Notes under the pieces: generated by a model | Database searches by the model: none | The model's input: the letters and a program-made list of their open reading frames with translations, nothing else | Told to the model about the DNA's origin: nothing | Made by a program: the position numbers and the translations under genes | Shown: positions 7,560 to 16,510 of the stretch, piece by piece | How the letters are laid out: the number at the start of each line of letters is the position of its first letter | Position numbering within the stretch: position 1 is the stretch's first letter | Source of the DNA: Streptomyces sp. H27-H1 | Lineage (GTDB): Bacteria > Actinomycetota > Actinomycetes > Streptomycetales > Streptomycetaceae | Assembly (NCBI RefSeq): GCF_026627445.1 | Contig: NZ_JAPNLJ010000016.1 | Location: 62,001-126,000, forward strand | Length of the DNA stretch: 64,000 bases | Direction: 5' to 3'

Positions 7560-10500
7560 TCAACCCACGAATTGCAGGTGCCGGGCAATGTCTGCGGCCT
7601 GGCTGGCCGCGGATTGCTTGGCACCGTGGAGGTGTACCTCGGTGTGCCGGGTGATCTGCTGGACGGGTGCCCCCGCCCCGCCGCCGCTGGGACCGAAATG
7701 CCCGGCGGGCCGCGCGTCGTAGCCCATGAGACGGGCGGTGGTGGCCAGCAGGTCGCGGGAGCGGACCGATCCGTTGAGCGGGATGTACGCCTCCGGCACC
7801 TTGGCCTCGCCGGCCAGAACCAGAGGGGAGCGAATGATGCCGCCCCTCGCCATCGCGGTCCCGCCGGCCTGCCCGACCAGTTGTGCCAGGAAGTGGCCCT
7901 TGAACTCGGCGGGCAGGCTGTTGATCTGGCCCATGATGCGAGGAGCCAGGGACCTGATCGCGCTCGGCGACAGCCCCGCAGCGATCAGCTCCGCGAAGCC
8001 CCGGTTCGGCCCGGAGCGCAGTGTCGAAAGCATGACGAGCGACTGCGTGAGCTCCTCACCCTCGAGCGCCGAGCCCGCTGACCCGGCGGCGGAGTTGGCT
8101 GCTTTCGTATCAGCCTGATTTCCGGTGACGGCCTGACGTGCGAGCTGCGCGCCTATGCTCCCGCCTTGTGCCGCGAGGGCTTGGGCCAGGTCGCCGAACC
8201 CGCGGGCCGCCAGGGTCTGCAAGTCGGAGGCGAACTGCTTCGATTCCTTGGTGCTGGCGCCGAGCTGTCGGGTGAAGTCGCCCAGGGTTGCCGTTGCTGC
8301 CGTACCGGTCTTCTTGATCTTGGCAACGATGTCCTTGAACATGCTGTCGCTCGCCCCGGCCAGCGAGTTGACGAGGTCGTACCCCTCCGACCCCATCCCC
8401 TCCAGCAGGTCACGGATCTCCTCGCCTCCCCTCTGCCCGATCTTCGTCAGGCTCGCACGCCACTTCTCGGTGTCGCCCAGCGAGTTGTTCAGCATGCGCT
8501 GATAGACACCCAGATTGAAACTGCCAGGCGCCTGCGCGCCGGACGGCAGCCCGAGCGTCCGGTCCAGGGATTTGACCAGGGCGAACGCCGAATTCACCGC
8601 GTTGCCTGCGGCCTTCTTGTCGCCTGCCGACGACTTCTTGTCGGCCTTCAACCGGTTGAGCTCGTCGACCGCGCGCCGGTAGTCGGACCAGGCATCCCGG
8701 AGCTTGCCGGTCAGCTCGTCGTAGCGCCGCCTGGCCTCTCCGGCGCCGCCCAGTACGGGCAGCTCGGACGGGGTGTACCCAGGGGAGCCGCCACCGGCGT
8801 ATCGGCCGGCGTTGAGCCGGTCGAACATCGCGTGCCCGTACTTGCGCACGGAGGCGGCCTTGATGACATACTCGCCGGTCGACAGCCAGGTGGGCACGCT
8901 GTCGGAGGTCGGGGTTCCCGGTCCGTAGACCGGCCCGCCAATGGGCATGTACTGCACGCCGCCGCCGGCTGCGTACCCGCGGATGTAGCCGCCGTTGGCC
9001 TCACGGTTGGCCCGTCCGCCTGACGGGGCGTAGGGGCTGCCGGTCGTCTTGTAGTGCGTGGTGATGTCGATGCTCGTGCCGTGCATGGAGTTGATGCGGG
9101 CTTGCAGCCCGTTCAGCGCCCCGACCGCGTTTGCGGTGGGCACGGTGATCTCGACGCGGCCGTCGGGCAGGGTATTGACCTTGTAGCCGAGCTTTACCAG
9201 CTCGCTGATAGCGCCGGCGGTGGGCGCCTGAACGATCACGGTTTTACCCGCGGGCGTGGAGGCGATCTTCTGCTTAAGGGCTTCCATCTCCGCTGTGGCC
9301 TGCCGGGCGCCGGGGGCCGTGACGGCGGTGGTCACATTCGTCGGGATCTGGGCGTAGGCGCCGATCAGACTGTCGATCGACTGCTTCGAGAAGCCGGCCG
9401 CCTGCATCTGGCGCCTGAGGATCGCGATGTCCTGCTCGAGGACAGCATTGCCTGCCGCGACCGAGTCCTTCTGCTGGGCCGTCGCCTCGGCGTGCGCCAA
9501 GGCGGCGGACGCCGCGTCGAGGAAGGCGCCCTTGACTGCGCGGCCCTTCTCCGTGGTGACGTCGAGCGAGTATCCGTTCTCCTTCACGGCATCGGTGAGT
9601 TCCTTGAGGCTCGACCGGAAACTGATCTCCTTCTCGGCTGCCGAGATAGCCACCCCGTTGAGGGCGTTCAGTGCGTCCTTCAACTTCTCGGTCTCGGTGC
9701 GGGTGTCCGCGATCTCGTCCGCCGTCATGGCGGTCGCGTCACCCAGCTTCTTCTGCGAATCTGCGGCCAGCTTCGTCGTTGTGTCGGTGGTCGTGAGGGC
9801 AGCCGAGTACTGGGGCAGCAGGGTCCGCAGCTTCTCGGTCGAGACTCCCTGCTTTTCCGACTCGGTTGCCATGCGCTCGAAGGCTTTGGCCGCCATGTCC
9901 GGGTTGCCGGACGAGACGAGAGACGACAGGGATTCGTCGAGGGCCTTGATCTGATCGCGGGCCTTCTCTAGGCCTTCGTCGGTGCCCATGCCCAGGTGGG
10001 TGATTTCGTAGAGGGAGTCGCCGATCCGGTCCAGGGTGCCCGGGTGGGCTAGGCGTGCGGCGGCTTCGCCGATCCCGTCCAGGTTTGCGCCGAACGTCTT
10101 GGACAGCTCGCCGGTCGCCTTGCCCTTCATGGCGAAGTCGACCAGCGCGTTGGTCAGCCGGGTGACGTTGGGCGGTGCGTCGCGGAAGCGTTCTGTCAGC
10201 CAGCTGACGCCCATCGACATTGCGGCGATCGCGGACACTACGACGGACAGCCGACCGAGGCCCATCATGAAAGCCCTCGTGCGCGCGGCCGTCAGGCCCA
10301 GGGCGACGAGCTCGGCTCGGACCGCCATGATGCGGGGCAGCATGAGGAGCAGGCCGGTGCCGACGACGCCGACGATGCCCGCCAGTCCGGCCATGATCGT
10401 GACTGTCGACTGAGTGGACGGGTTGAGCTGCCCGTACCAGTTGACGACGCTGGTCAGAGCCTTGGCCATGTCGCGGAGTACGCCGTTGGCCGAGCTGCCG

Positions 10501-12329
10501 GAGCTGATCAGAGCCGTCTCCAGCGCGCCCTTCAGCCGCTCCAGATCACCCGCGAGGTTGTCGGTCATCGTGGCCGCCACGCGGGTCGCGTAGCCCGAGT
10601 CGTTGACCGCCTTTACCCACCCGTCGACACCCTGGGCGCCGGCTTCGTAGAGGATTGTGGCGGCACGAACGGCGTCGCTTCCGAAGATCGTTGCCATCGC
10701 TGCGTTACGCGCCTCGGGGGTGAGCTTGGAGAAGCTGCTCTTCATCTGTGCGGACAGGGCTGACAGTCCGATGAAGTTGCCGCTGGCGTCGTAGGCGCTG
10801 AAGCCCACTGCGTCCATGGCCGCCGCGGCCTCGTTGGACTGAGGGACAAGGCGTTGCAGCATCACCTTGAGTGAAGTACCTGCATCAGAGCCGGTCAGCG
10901 CGTTCTGTGCAAAGAGGGACAGGGTGCCGACCGTGTCCTCAAGTGACAGGCCGGTCTGGCTGGCGAGGAGTGCCGCCTGCCGAAAAGCCATGCCCATGTG
11001 GTGGACGTTCGTGGCCGACTTGCCCGCACCGGCGGAGATGACATCGGCAATGTGTCCGACGTCCTGGCCCTTCAGCTTGAAGGCGTTCATCGCCTGCGCG
11101 GAGATGATCGCGGATTCGCCGAGTTCCAGCTGCCCGGACGCCGCCAAGTCCAGCGAGCCCTTGAGGGCGCCGCCAATGATGTCGGCGGTCGAGATACCCG
11201 CTCGAGCCAGCTCCGCCTCAGCATTCGCGGCCTGCGTCGCCGAGTAGATGGTCGCCTGACCAGCCTGAAGAGCCGCATCCGACAGCTTCTTCATGTCGGA
11301 TGCCGAGCCGTCGGTGACAGCACGGACTTCCGACATGGCCTTGTCGAATCGCGCGGCAGCGAACGCCGCGAGACCGAAGACGGCGACCAGGCCCATCGAG
11401 GCCATGCGCATCGCTTCGAGACTCCTGCGTCCATCCGTCGCCACGCCCAGGATTCCGGCACCGGCGGCGAATGCCGCGAGACGCATGGATCCGAAAGCAC
11501 CCGAGACGGCAGCCGCTGCAGCGGCCCACCGGGTCGCTACGAAGCCGGCCGTCGCCGAAGCGGACGCGGACGCCGCGGCCATCGCGGACGTGATCAGCGC
11601 ACCAGTGGCAGCCCACCGACCGGAGATTGCCGTGCCCGCGGCCGCCCATCGAGAAGCCACTGCAGCAGCGGCAGGCGAGGAGATCGTCGCGGCTGCGGAA
11701 AGGGAACTCGCGATGGCGGCCCCCACCGGAGCCCAGCGCGCAGAGACTGTCGCGCCAGCCGAGGACCAGCGGGAGGCGAGCGCTGCGGCGGCAGGACCAG
11801 AGGCCGCCGCAGCGGCGGTAAGAGAACCTCGGATGACAGAAGCCGCCGCAGGCCAGCGGGAAGCGGCGGCGGCAGCGGCCGACGACCAGCGCGAAGACAC
11901 GGCACCCGCGGCTGAGGACGAGGCCGAGCCGAGCGCGCCGAACGTCGAGGTCGCCCGGCCGCCAAGCGCCGAAAGCGCCGAACTTGCCGTACTGGCGGCG
12001 CCGGGCAGGCGCGACCCGAGCGTGGTGGCCGCCGCCGAAGCGGATGCGCCGACGCGCGCTAGCGACGTACTGCCCGTCGCCCCAAGTCGCTGCAGATCAG
12101 AAGACGACCGCGCCGCCATCCGCTGGATACTGGCCCCGGCGCGCCCAGCCTCGACGGCCGCCGTGCGGGCCATACCCGACAGGGCCGTCGAGGAGGTGGA
12201 CGCGGCGCGGCGCATGTCCCCCTCGATACGGCGAGCCGTCGAGGTGGTCGTCGCAGCTGCGGTGCGCATCGCGCTGACATACGGGGTGACAGTGCCGGTC
12301 AGCAGAACCCGAACAGTGCGAGTCGTCAC
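7560..12329 (-). CDS. Tail tape measure protein
   Basis: 1589 residues, GTG start. Residues about 20-310 are very rich in Ala/Ser and contain degenerate repeats built on SRWxxAG and ARWAPVG motifs. The TP901-type core follows (about 330-610, beginning KAMSEVRAVTDGSASDMKKL). Hydrophobic segments lie at about 640-670 and 695-715. A Gly-rich segment at about 1110-1180 includes GTPTSDSVPTWLSTGEYVI, a motif common in long tape measures. The protein sets tail length and is ejected with the DNA. At roughly 1.5 angstrom per residue (general rule for the family) the tail would be about 240 nm. It follows the G/GT chaperones, as usual. Confidence 0.95.
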   Translation of the reverse strand: MTTRTVRVLLTGTVTPYVSAMRTAAATTTSTARRIEGDMRRAASTSSTALSGMARTAAVEAGRAGASIQRMAARSSSDLQRLGATGSTSLARVGASASAAATTLGSRLPGAASTASSALSALGGRATSTFGALGSASSSAAGAVSSRWSSAAAAAASRWPAAASVIRGSLTAAAAASGPAAAALASRWSSAGATVSARWAPVGAAIASSLSAAATISSPAAAAVASRWAAAGTAISGRWAATGALITSAMAAASASASATAGFVATRWAAAAAAVSGAFGSMRLAAFAAGAGILGVATDGRRSLEAMRMASMGLVAVFGLAAFAAARFDKAMSEVRAVTDGSASDMKKLSDAALQAGQATIYSATQAANAEAELARAGISTADIIGGALKGSLDLAASGQLELGESAIISAQAMNAFKLKGQDVGHIADVISAGAGKSATNVHHMGMAFRQAALLASQTGLSLEDTVGTLSLFAQNALTGSDAGTSLKVMLQRLVPQSNEAAAAMDAVGFSAYDASGNFIGLSALSAQMKSSFSKLTPEARNAAMATIFGSDAVRAATILYEAGAQGVDGWVKAVNDSGYATRVAATMTDNLAGDLERLKGALETALISSGSSANGVLRDMAKALTSVVNWYGQLNPSTQSTVTIMAGLAGIVGVVGTGLLLMLPRIMAVRAELVALGLTAARTRAFMMGLGRLSVVVSAIAAMSMGVSWLTERFRDAPPNVTRLTNALVDFAMKGKATGELSKTFGANLDGIGEAAARLAHPGTLDRIGDSLYEITHLGMGTDEGLEKARDQIKALDESLSSLVSSGNPDMAAKAFERMATESEKQGVSTEKLRTLLPQYSAALTTTDTTTKLAADSQKKLGDATAMTADEIADTRTETEKLKDALNALNGVAISAAEKEISFRSSLKELTDAVKENGYSLDVTTEKGRAVKGAFLDAASAALAHAEATAQQKDSVAAGNAVLEQDIAILRRQMQAAGFSKQSIDSLIGAYAQIPTNVTTAVTAPGARQATAEMEALKQKIASTPAGKTVIVQAPTAGAISELVKLGYKVNTLPDGRVEITVPTANAVGALNGLQARINSMHGTSIDITTHYKTTGSPYAPSGGRANREANGGYIRGYAAGGGVQYMPIGGPVYGPGTPTSDSVPTWLSTGEYVIKAASVRKYGHAMFDRLNAGRYAGGGSPGYTPSELPVLGGAGEARRRYDELTGKLRDAWSDYRRAVDELNRLKADKKSSAGDKKAAGNAVNSAFALVKSLDRTLGLPSGAQAPGSFNLGVYQRMLNNSLGDTEKWRASLTKIGQRGGEEIRDLLEGMGSEGYDLVNSLAGASDSMFKDIVAKIKKTGTAATATLGDFTRQLGASTKESKQFASDLQTLAARGFGDLAQALAAQGGSIGAQLARQAVTGNQADTKAANSAAGSAGSALEGEELTQSLVMLSTLRSGPNRGFAELIAAGLSPSAIRSLAPRIMGQINSLPAEFKGHFLAQLVGQAGGTAMARGGIIRSPLVLAGEAKVPEAYIPLNGSVRSRDLLATTARLMGYDARPAGHFGPSGGGAGAPVQQITRHTEVHLHGAKQSAASQAADIARHLQFVG

Positions 12330-12332
12330 GGC

Positions 12333-13159
12333 TCACCCCGCTTTCGTGATGGAGACATGGAGGCCGCGGGTGTCCCCGCCGGCCCCTTCATAGGCGGCGA
12401 GCTTGCTGGCACCCGCCGAGCAGGCATGGCAGCGCATCAGGTGCGGCTCGTAGCCGCCCTCCGCCGAGGGGAGAGAGACCTCCGACCAGGGCTGACGGCA
12501 GTCCGGGCACTGGTCGGCCTCGACCTCTGCCAGCGCCAGCGCCCAGGCGCGATCCTCGTCCAGCCACAGCGGCTCACCTGGGGCGAGGACCCGGCCGAGG
12601 AACACCGATCGGGGAACGCCCCAGGCCCGCGCCGTCTCTACTTCGCGGCGATGAGGGACTCGAGGATCCCGGAGTCGGTCAACGAGAAAGGGATCCCGGG
12701 GGCCTCCGTGTTGACCTCCCAGGCGCCCCTGAACAGGTCCTCACGCTGGGCGTGATTCGCGATGCTGAACAGCTCGGAGACCTGCTCCGGCGTCATCACC
12801 GGATCGACCGCGCAGGCCGCGACGAGAGCCGGCCCGAACGTCTCCGGGTCCCATGACTGGCCTCCATCCTTGGATGGGTGAGCAGCCAGAATGTCGGACC
12901 ACGCCCTGTCATCGAGGGCCTGGAAGACGAACTCGGTCTCGGCGGCCCGAACTGCCTTGCGGGCAGCCGCAACCTTCTTGGCGAGGCCCGTGCGGGGGTC
13001 CTCGTCGGCCAGGCTGCTCGGCTCCCAGGCCTTGCCGCCGAGTGCTGCGAGCTGGTGCTCCAGACGGTCAAGTTCGGCAACGAGGTCGCCAGCCAGGCAG
13101 AGGTACACCGACCGGCGGCGCTTTGTCGCCTGCTTGAGGATCTTCGAGATATCGGCCAT
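12333..13159 (-). CDS. Tail assembly chaperone GT (product of -1 frameshift)
   Basis: This product shares the first 158 residues with the G protein, then shifts -1 at the CCCTTTC heptamer (12,686-12,692) and continues for 117 residues to the stop at 12,333, giving 275 residues. The -1 frame is open from the heptamer into the segment ETARAWGVPRSVFLGRV and a CPDC...CHAC zinc-ribbon-like region. There is no good ribosome site for an independent start in that segment. Fused G/GT chaperones guide tape measure and tail tube assembly in lambda-like and many actinophage systems. The frameshift is predicted from sequence only. Confidence 0.75.
12638..13159 (-). CDS. Tail assembly chaperone G
   Basis: 173 residues starting MADISKILKQATKRRRSVY. 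Central charged helices and an acidic C-terminal helix (VMTPEQVSELFSIANHAQREDLF) fit actinophage G-type tail chaperones. It lies between tail tube and tape measure genes, and its ATG overlaps the tail tube stop by one base. An apparent longer frame to 13,303 is antisense to the tail tube gene frame and was not used. The frame stops at TAG 12,638 unless ribosomes shift at the heptamer. Confidence 0.85.
   Translation of the reverse strand: MADISKILKQATKRRRSVYLCLAGDLVAELDRLEHQLAALGGKAWEPSSLADEDPRTGLAKKVAAARKAVRAAETEFVFQALDDRAWSDILAAHPSKDGGQSWDPETFGPALVAACAVDPVMTPEQVSELFSIANHAQREDLFRGAWEVNTEAPGIPFSLTDSGILESLIAAK
12686..12692 (-). other. Programmed -1 ribosomal frameshift heptamer
   Basis: On the minus strand the zero frame reads ATC CCT TTC, giving C-CCT-TTC, an exact X-XXY-YYZ slippery heptamer. 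Both tRNAs can re-pair after -1 slippage (CCC and TTT). The -1 frame is then open to 12,333. The site lies 46 bases upstream of the zero-frame stop. Confidence 0.75.
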
Positions 13160-13638
13160 CAGGCCACCGTCGCGGAGGTCGCGGGCTGAGCCGTCACCAT
13201 CATCGGGCTCGCGAACTTCGCGACCTCGTTGGCGGCCGGCGGGATGTGCTTGGGCTCGCCGCAGGTGATCGGGTAGACCTCGACCTTCTGGCCGATCGTC
13301 CACGCGGTGGTGTACGCCACGCTTCGACGGATGACCAGGTAGCCGGAAACCCCGTACTTCAGCGTGGTGAACGGGGCGTCGTCCGGGCCGGTGTCACCCC
13401 GCTTGAAGGTGATCTCGTTCTCGAAGCCGATGCGACCCACGGTCGAGGTATCGAACGTCGAGGCCAGCGACCCGGTGTCCACGCTCGCCGTGCTCGGCTC
13501 GACCTTCAGGCCGTCCGGGGTGATGCGCTGCGTGTAGTCGGCGCCCGCGTTCAGCTCAGCCACGGTCGGGGCGTTGATGTTGGAGACGGTCGCAAGCCAC
13601 GCCACGCGGGTCTTGCCATCACTGATCAGGTCAGCCAT
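13159..13638 (-). CDS. Major tail (tube) protein
   Basis: 159 residues starting MADLISDGKTRVAW, with a strong GAGGAGGG ribosome site. The sequence is beta-rich with one helix, as in tail tube proteins (TLKYGVSGYLVIRRS and VEVYPITCGEPKHI). It lies immediately upstream of the G/GT chaperones. Its own intrinsic terminator/attenuator lies just upstream of the start, so its mRNA level may be set separately. The N-terminal extension available in the frame lacks a ribosome site and was rejected. Confidence 0.85.
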   Translation of the reverse strand: MADLISDGKTRVAWLATVSNINAPTVAELNAGADYTQRITPDGLKVEPSTASVDTGSLASTFDTSTVGRIGFENEITFKRGDTGPDDAPFTTLKYGVSGYLVIRRSVAYTTAWTIGQKVEVYPITCGEPKHIPPAANEVAKFASPMMVTAQPATSATVA

Positions 13639-13658
13639 TGGGCCCTCCTCAGGGCATG

Positions 13659-13678
13659 AAAAAAGCCCCAGGCGGGGC
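13659..13678 (-). terminator. Intrinsic terminator inside the structural operon
   Basis: On the minus strand a GCCCC stem, GCCT loop and GGGGC are followed by six T residues (13,659-13,664). It lies between the head-tail genes and the tail tube gene, so it may partly attenuate the operon. Confidence 0.7.
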
Positions 13679-13702
13679 GGGGATGGACGAGCGGCAGGAA
13701 GG

Positions 13703-14035
13703 TCAGATGACCAGGTTGGCCACGGTGACGGACGTCGTCGAGGAGTAGGTGATGGCGGCACTCACGCCATCCGCGGCGCCCGCGAAGAGACGCGTCGACA
13801 GCGGGCCGATCATCTTGTCGCCGGTCGTCGCGGGGACCGTGATGACGAGGTCGGTCACGGCCTGCCCGTCGACGATCGCTGTCGACGTGATCGTGACGGT
13901 CATGCTGCTTCCGTTGGCGTTCTTCACGTGGAGGAAGCTTCGGTCACCGGTGGTGACCGTGGTGGACGCGGCAGCCGCCGAATAGGTCGGCGTCAGGCCA
14001 GCGCGGGAAACGACCTGCTGGGCCAGGAGGGCCAT
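13703..14035 (-). CDS. Small beta-rich structural protein
   Basis: 110 residues starting MALLAQQVVSRAGLTPTYSAA, with a GGAGAA site. The sequence is rich in Thr/Val/Ala and looks like one beta-sandwich domain (SSMTVTITSTAIVDGQ, TDLVITVPATTGDKMIGPL). It lies between the tail terminator and tail tube genes. It resembles decoration or Ig-like accessory proteins of phages. The family is not firmly recognised. Confidence 0.7.
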   Translation of the reverse strand: MALLAQQVVSRAGLTPTYSAAAASTTVTTGDRSFLHVKNANGSSMTVTITSTAIVDGQAVTDLVITVPATTGDKMIGPLSTRLFAGAADGVSAAITYSSTTSVTVANLVI

Positions 14036-14048
14036 GGAAATTCTCCGA

Positions 14049-14450
14049 TCAGGCTGTGGACTGCAGCCGGTACTGCACCGGCAGGAAGTAGAGCGGCGGT
14101 GAGACGTCGTCATCGCGCTGGATCGGCGGGCCGCCCAGTTCCTCCGGCCGCCACGCGGTACGGCCGGCCACCGCCAAGGGCGCGTGCAAGGCCGTGCGGG
14201 TCCGCTGGGTAGCCCAGCGGCACTTCTCCGGCGTCGGACCCACGCAGGTGACCTGGAAGGACAGCGTGAAGTCCGTGCGAGCGTCGGCCAGGGACTCGGT
14301 GAGGGCCTGGCCGGGGTCGAAGTACACGACCACGTAGATGCCGGTGGACGGCACGGGTGCCGGTGCGACGCCGTCGCCGACTACCAGTCCGGCGCCGGCC
14401 AGAGCCGTGACGACGGCATCGACGTGGGGCTTGATATCGGGGGCCGCCAC
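14049..14450 (-). CDS. Tail terminator protein (gpU-like)
   Basis: 133 residues, GTG start, directly upstream of the tail proteins. The pattern (short N-terminal helix, GIYVVVYFDPGQ, FTLSFQVTCVG, WATQRTRTALHAPL, then LYFLPVQYRLQS) fits minor tail proteins that cap the tail tube and join it to the head. The assignment rests on position plus fold-like pattern. Confidence 0.65.
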   Translation of the reverse strand: MAAPDIKPHVDAVVTALAGAGLVVGDGVAPAPVPSTGIYVVVYFDPGQALTESLADARTDFTLSFQVTCVGPTPEKCRWATQRTRTALHAPLAVAGRTAWRPEELGGPPIQRDDDVSPPLYFLPVQYRLQSTA

Positions 14451-14836
14451 TACAGGCGCCCCAGGCGGTCCGTGAGTGCCTCGACCTGCGCAGCGAAGCG
14501 GGGGGCCTCGGCGAGGAGAGCCCTGCCGCCGTCATTGTGGGGCCGATTCTTGGACGAGCCGTACTCAAGCAGGTTGCCGAGGGCGCCCTGGGGCCGCCCC
14601 TTGTCCGGACCGATCTCCGCCTGGGCGCCACCGGGGAAGGGCAGCGGGTCGTAGGAGATCGAGTACGGGTAGAGGCGGGCATGCTTGCCGGCGGTGGCGA
14701 TCGCGTTCGCCCGCCAGTCGTTCTTCACGTTCAGGGCGCCGCGGGCCACGATGGCCACCATGCCGCGCTCAGCCTCCGGGATGTTTTGCTCGAGGGCCAC
14801 GGCCAGCTGGTTGAGCTCGCGGGTGTCGGCTGTCAT
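14450..14836 (-). CDS. Head-tail joining protein (HK97 gp10-like)
   Basis: 128 residues starting MTADTRELNQLAVALEQN. The VARGALNVKNDWRANA segment, followed by a basic aromatic stretch and LLEYGSSKNRPHNDGG, resembles HK97 gp10-type head-tail proteins. It overlaps the tail terminator by one base and the next gene by four. A longer frame runs upstream, but it is the shadow of the two neighbouring connector genes. Confidence 0.7.
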   Translation of the reverse strand: MTADTRELNQLAVALEQNIPEAERGMVAIVARGALNVKNDWRANAIATAGKHARLYPYSISYDPLPFPGGAQAEIGPDKGRPQGALGNLLEYGSSKNRPHNDGGRALLAEAPRFAAQVEALTDRLGRL

Positions 14837-15240
14837 GACCGGTCCTCCCCTGTGATCCGCCAGGCTGTGGCCGTCGAGCTGTACTGAATGCCCGTCGCCC
14901 AAAGACGCAGGCCGACCATGCGGGCGTCGGGTGAGGTCGTGACGTCGATGAAGTCGCCGACGGTGGGCAGTACGTCGACCTCCGTTCCCCAGGGGACGGA
15001 GATCGTGTACTCGCGGAGCGTCGTCGGGTTCTCGCCGGCGTTGACTTCCTCGCCGCGCGACTGGGCCGACGGCTTCACCCGGGCCGGGCCGGCGTAGATG
15101 ACCGTGGCTGCGGCTGGGGTGTCGGCGCCGGTGTCCCAGTCGAAGCCGTCGCCGCCGGGCCGGAACAGAGTGATCGTCTCGCGTTGCAGTTCCAGCGCCG
15201 CCGTCCGGGCGGCAGCGAGCGTCGCTTCGAGATCGCTCAC
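14833..15240 (-). CDS. Head closure-like protein
   Basis: 135 residues, GTG start. An N-terminal helix (LEATLAAARTAALELQRE) is followed by a beta barrel-like sequence with DVLPTVGDFIDVTTSPD. The size, order and pattern fit head completion/closure proteins that sit between connector and tail (DUF6093-like in Streptomyces phages; tentative). Overlaps both neighbours by four bases. Confidence 0.65.
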   Translation of the reverse strand: MSDLEATLAAARTAALELQRETITLFRPGGDGFDWDTGADTPAAATVIYAGPARVKPSAQSRGEEVNAGENPTTLREYTISVPWGTEVDVLPTVGDFIDVTTSPDARMVGLRLWATGIQYSSTATAWRITGEDRS

Positions 15241-15809
15241 CGCAAGCCCACCGTTCCGATGCGGCGCCGGTAGCCGGACAGCATCTCGCGGTGGGCCGGC
15301 GACATGACGCCAGACCCGAGGGTCTCGGAGGCAAAGACCCGGCGGTAATCGTCAATGGCGACCTCTCGAAGGCCGCCCGGGTTCGTGAGGCTCATCGACG
15401 CCAGGTCCAGGCACACGGCCCGCACCTCGTCAGGCACTTCGTCGTAGCCGTGGGTGTAGGTGACCTCGACCAACCCCGGGTCCGTGTACGTCGTCGTACC
15501 AGGCAGCCGACGCCAGCCGCCTGTGCGGAGGAGCCGGTCGCCGGAGAGGACCCAGTCCAACAGGATCAGGCCGTTCACCCGGACCTGTGACACCGAGACC
15601 ACCGGCCGCTGCGGAAGGATCAGCTCGGCGTCGTGCAGTACCCGCAGCGTGGCCACATCGTCGGCCACTCGCGTGATCGACTGGCGGGTCCAGCGACGGA
15701 TGACCGCCGACGCCGACGCCAGAGCGAGGTCGGCCGAGGCCGCGTCGAGGTCGGATCGTTGGGTGGCGGCGGCGAGGTCGGCCGCCGTCGCGAATGCGGG
15801 CAGGGCCAC
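15237..15809 (-). CDS. Head-tail adaptor (HK97 gp6-like)
   Basis: 190 residues, GTG start. It has an N-terminal helical bundle (ASADLALASASAVIRRWTRQ), a beta insertion (LILPQRPVVSVSQVRVNG) and a C-terminal helix (PDEVRAVCLDLASMSLTNPGG), the gp6/gp15 adaptor pattern. These proteins form a ring below the portal. It begins the connector gene string. Confidence 0.78.
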   Translation of the reverse strand: MALPAFATAADLAAATQRSDLDAASADLALASASAVIRRWTRQSITRVADDVATLRVLHDAELILPQRPVVSVSQVRVNGLILLDWVLSGDRLLRTGGWRRLPGTTTYTDPGLVEVTYTHGYDEVPDEVRAVCLDLASMSLTNPGGLREVAIDDYRRVFASETLGSGVMSPAHREMLSGYRRRIGTVGLR

Positions 15810-15824
15810 GACGACCTCCCTTCG

Positions 15825-16058
15825 TCAGCGGGAGCGAGCGTCGTCGTCGAGCTGCTGCCGGATCTTCCGGGCGTGCTCCGGGTTCGTCTCCGGGGTGGGC
15901 TTGCCTGCCAGAACCCCGGCCACGGTGTAGTTCTCGTTCGGGGTCTGGTCGACCTCCACGCCCAGGAAGCCGCGCTCCTCGGCCTCGTCGACGACCTTCT
16001 GGATCTCGGCAGCCGCCGCGTCCGCAGGCACCGAGGGCTTCTCGTTTCGGGTAGCCAT
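15825..16058 (-). CDS. Small charged virion-region protein
   Basis: 77 residues starting MATRNEKPSVPADAAAAEIQ, with an AAGGAG site. It is hydrophilic and has an acidic middle (QKVVDEAEERGFLGVEVDQTP) and basic end. It lies between capsid accessory and connector genes and is a common small head-region protein of actinophages. Function unknown. Confidence 0.72.
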   Translation of the reverse strand: MATRNEKPSVPADAAAAEIQKVVDEAEERGFLGVEVDQTPNENYTVAGVLAGKPTPETNPEHARKIRQQLDDDARSR

Positions 16059-16072
16059 GGCTGGCTCCTTCC

Positions 16073-16480
16073 TCAGTTCCGGGAGACGGTGATGCGAAGC
16101 AGGCCGCCGGGGTCCGCGATGCCAGTACCGACCGCGACGGACCTCCACAGCAGGGTGTCGCCGGCCGCGAGCACGAGGTTGGCGGCCGTGGCCGACAGAG
16201 TGATCGCCTTGTCGTCGTTGGCGACCGCGTTCACGCCGCTGGTCAGTGCCAGCGTTGCGACCGTGATCGAGCCGGACCCGACCTGCCCCTTGTTGACCAT
16301 AGACACGGTGCGTGAGTTGGTATCGGCACCGGTGATCGCGGCCTCCGGCACGTAGACGATGCTGGTGACCGTGCAGTCGAACGGGGCCTGGGCGACGACG
16401 CTGTCGTCGCTGTTGCCTGCCGTCGAGACCGCCGGGACGTCTGCTTCGAGGACCCGCACGTAGGGAGCGGTGTCTGCCAT
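16073..16480 (-). CDS. Putative capsid decoration or head fibre protein
   Basis: 135 residues, beta-rich with no long helix (APYVRVLEADVPAVSTAGN, then TSIVYVPEAAITGADTNSR). It immediately follows the major capsid gene, where decoration proteins are often encoded. Assignment is by position and composition. Confidence 0.6.
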   Translation of the reverse strand: MADTAPYVRVLEADVPAVSTAGNSDDSVVAQAPFDCTVTSIVYVPEAAITGADTNSRTVSMVNKGQVGSGSITVATLALTSGVNAVANDDKAITLSATAANLVLAAGDTLLWRSVAVGTGIADPGGLLRITVSRN

Positions 16481-16510
16481 GATTTTGCCTCTCTCGTCGT
16501 GGGGGTCGGA

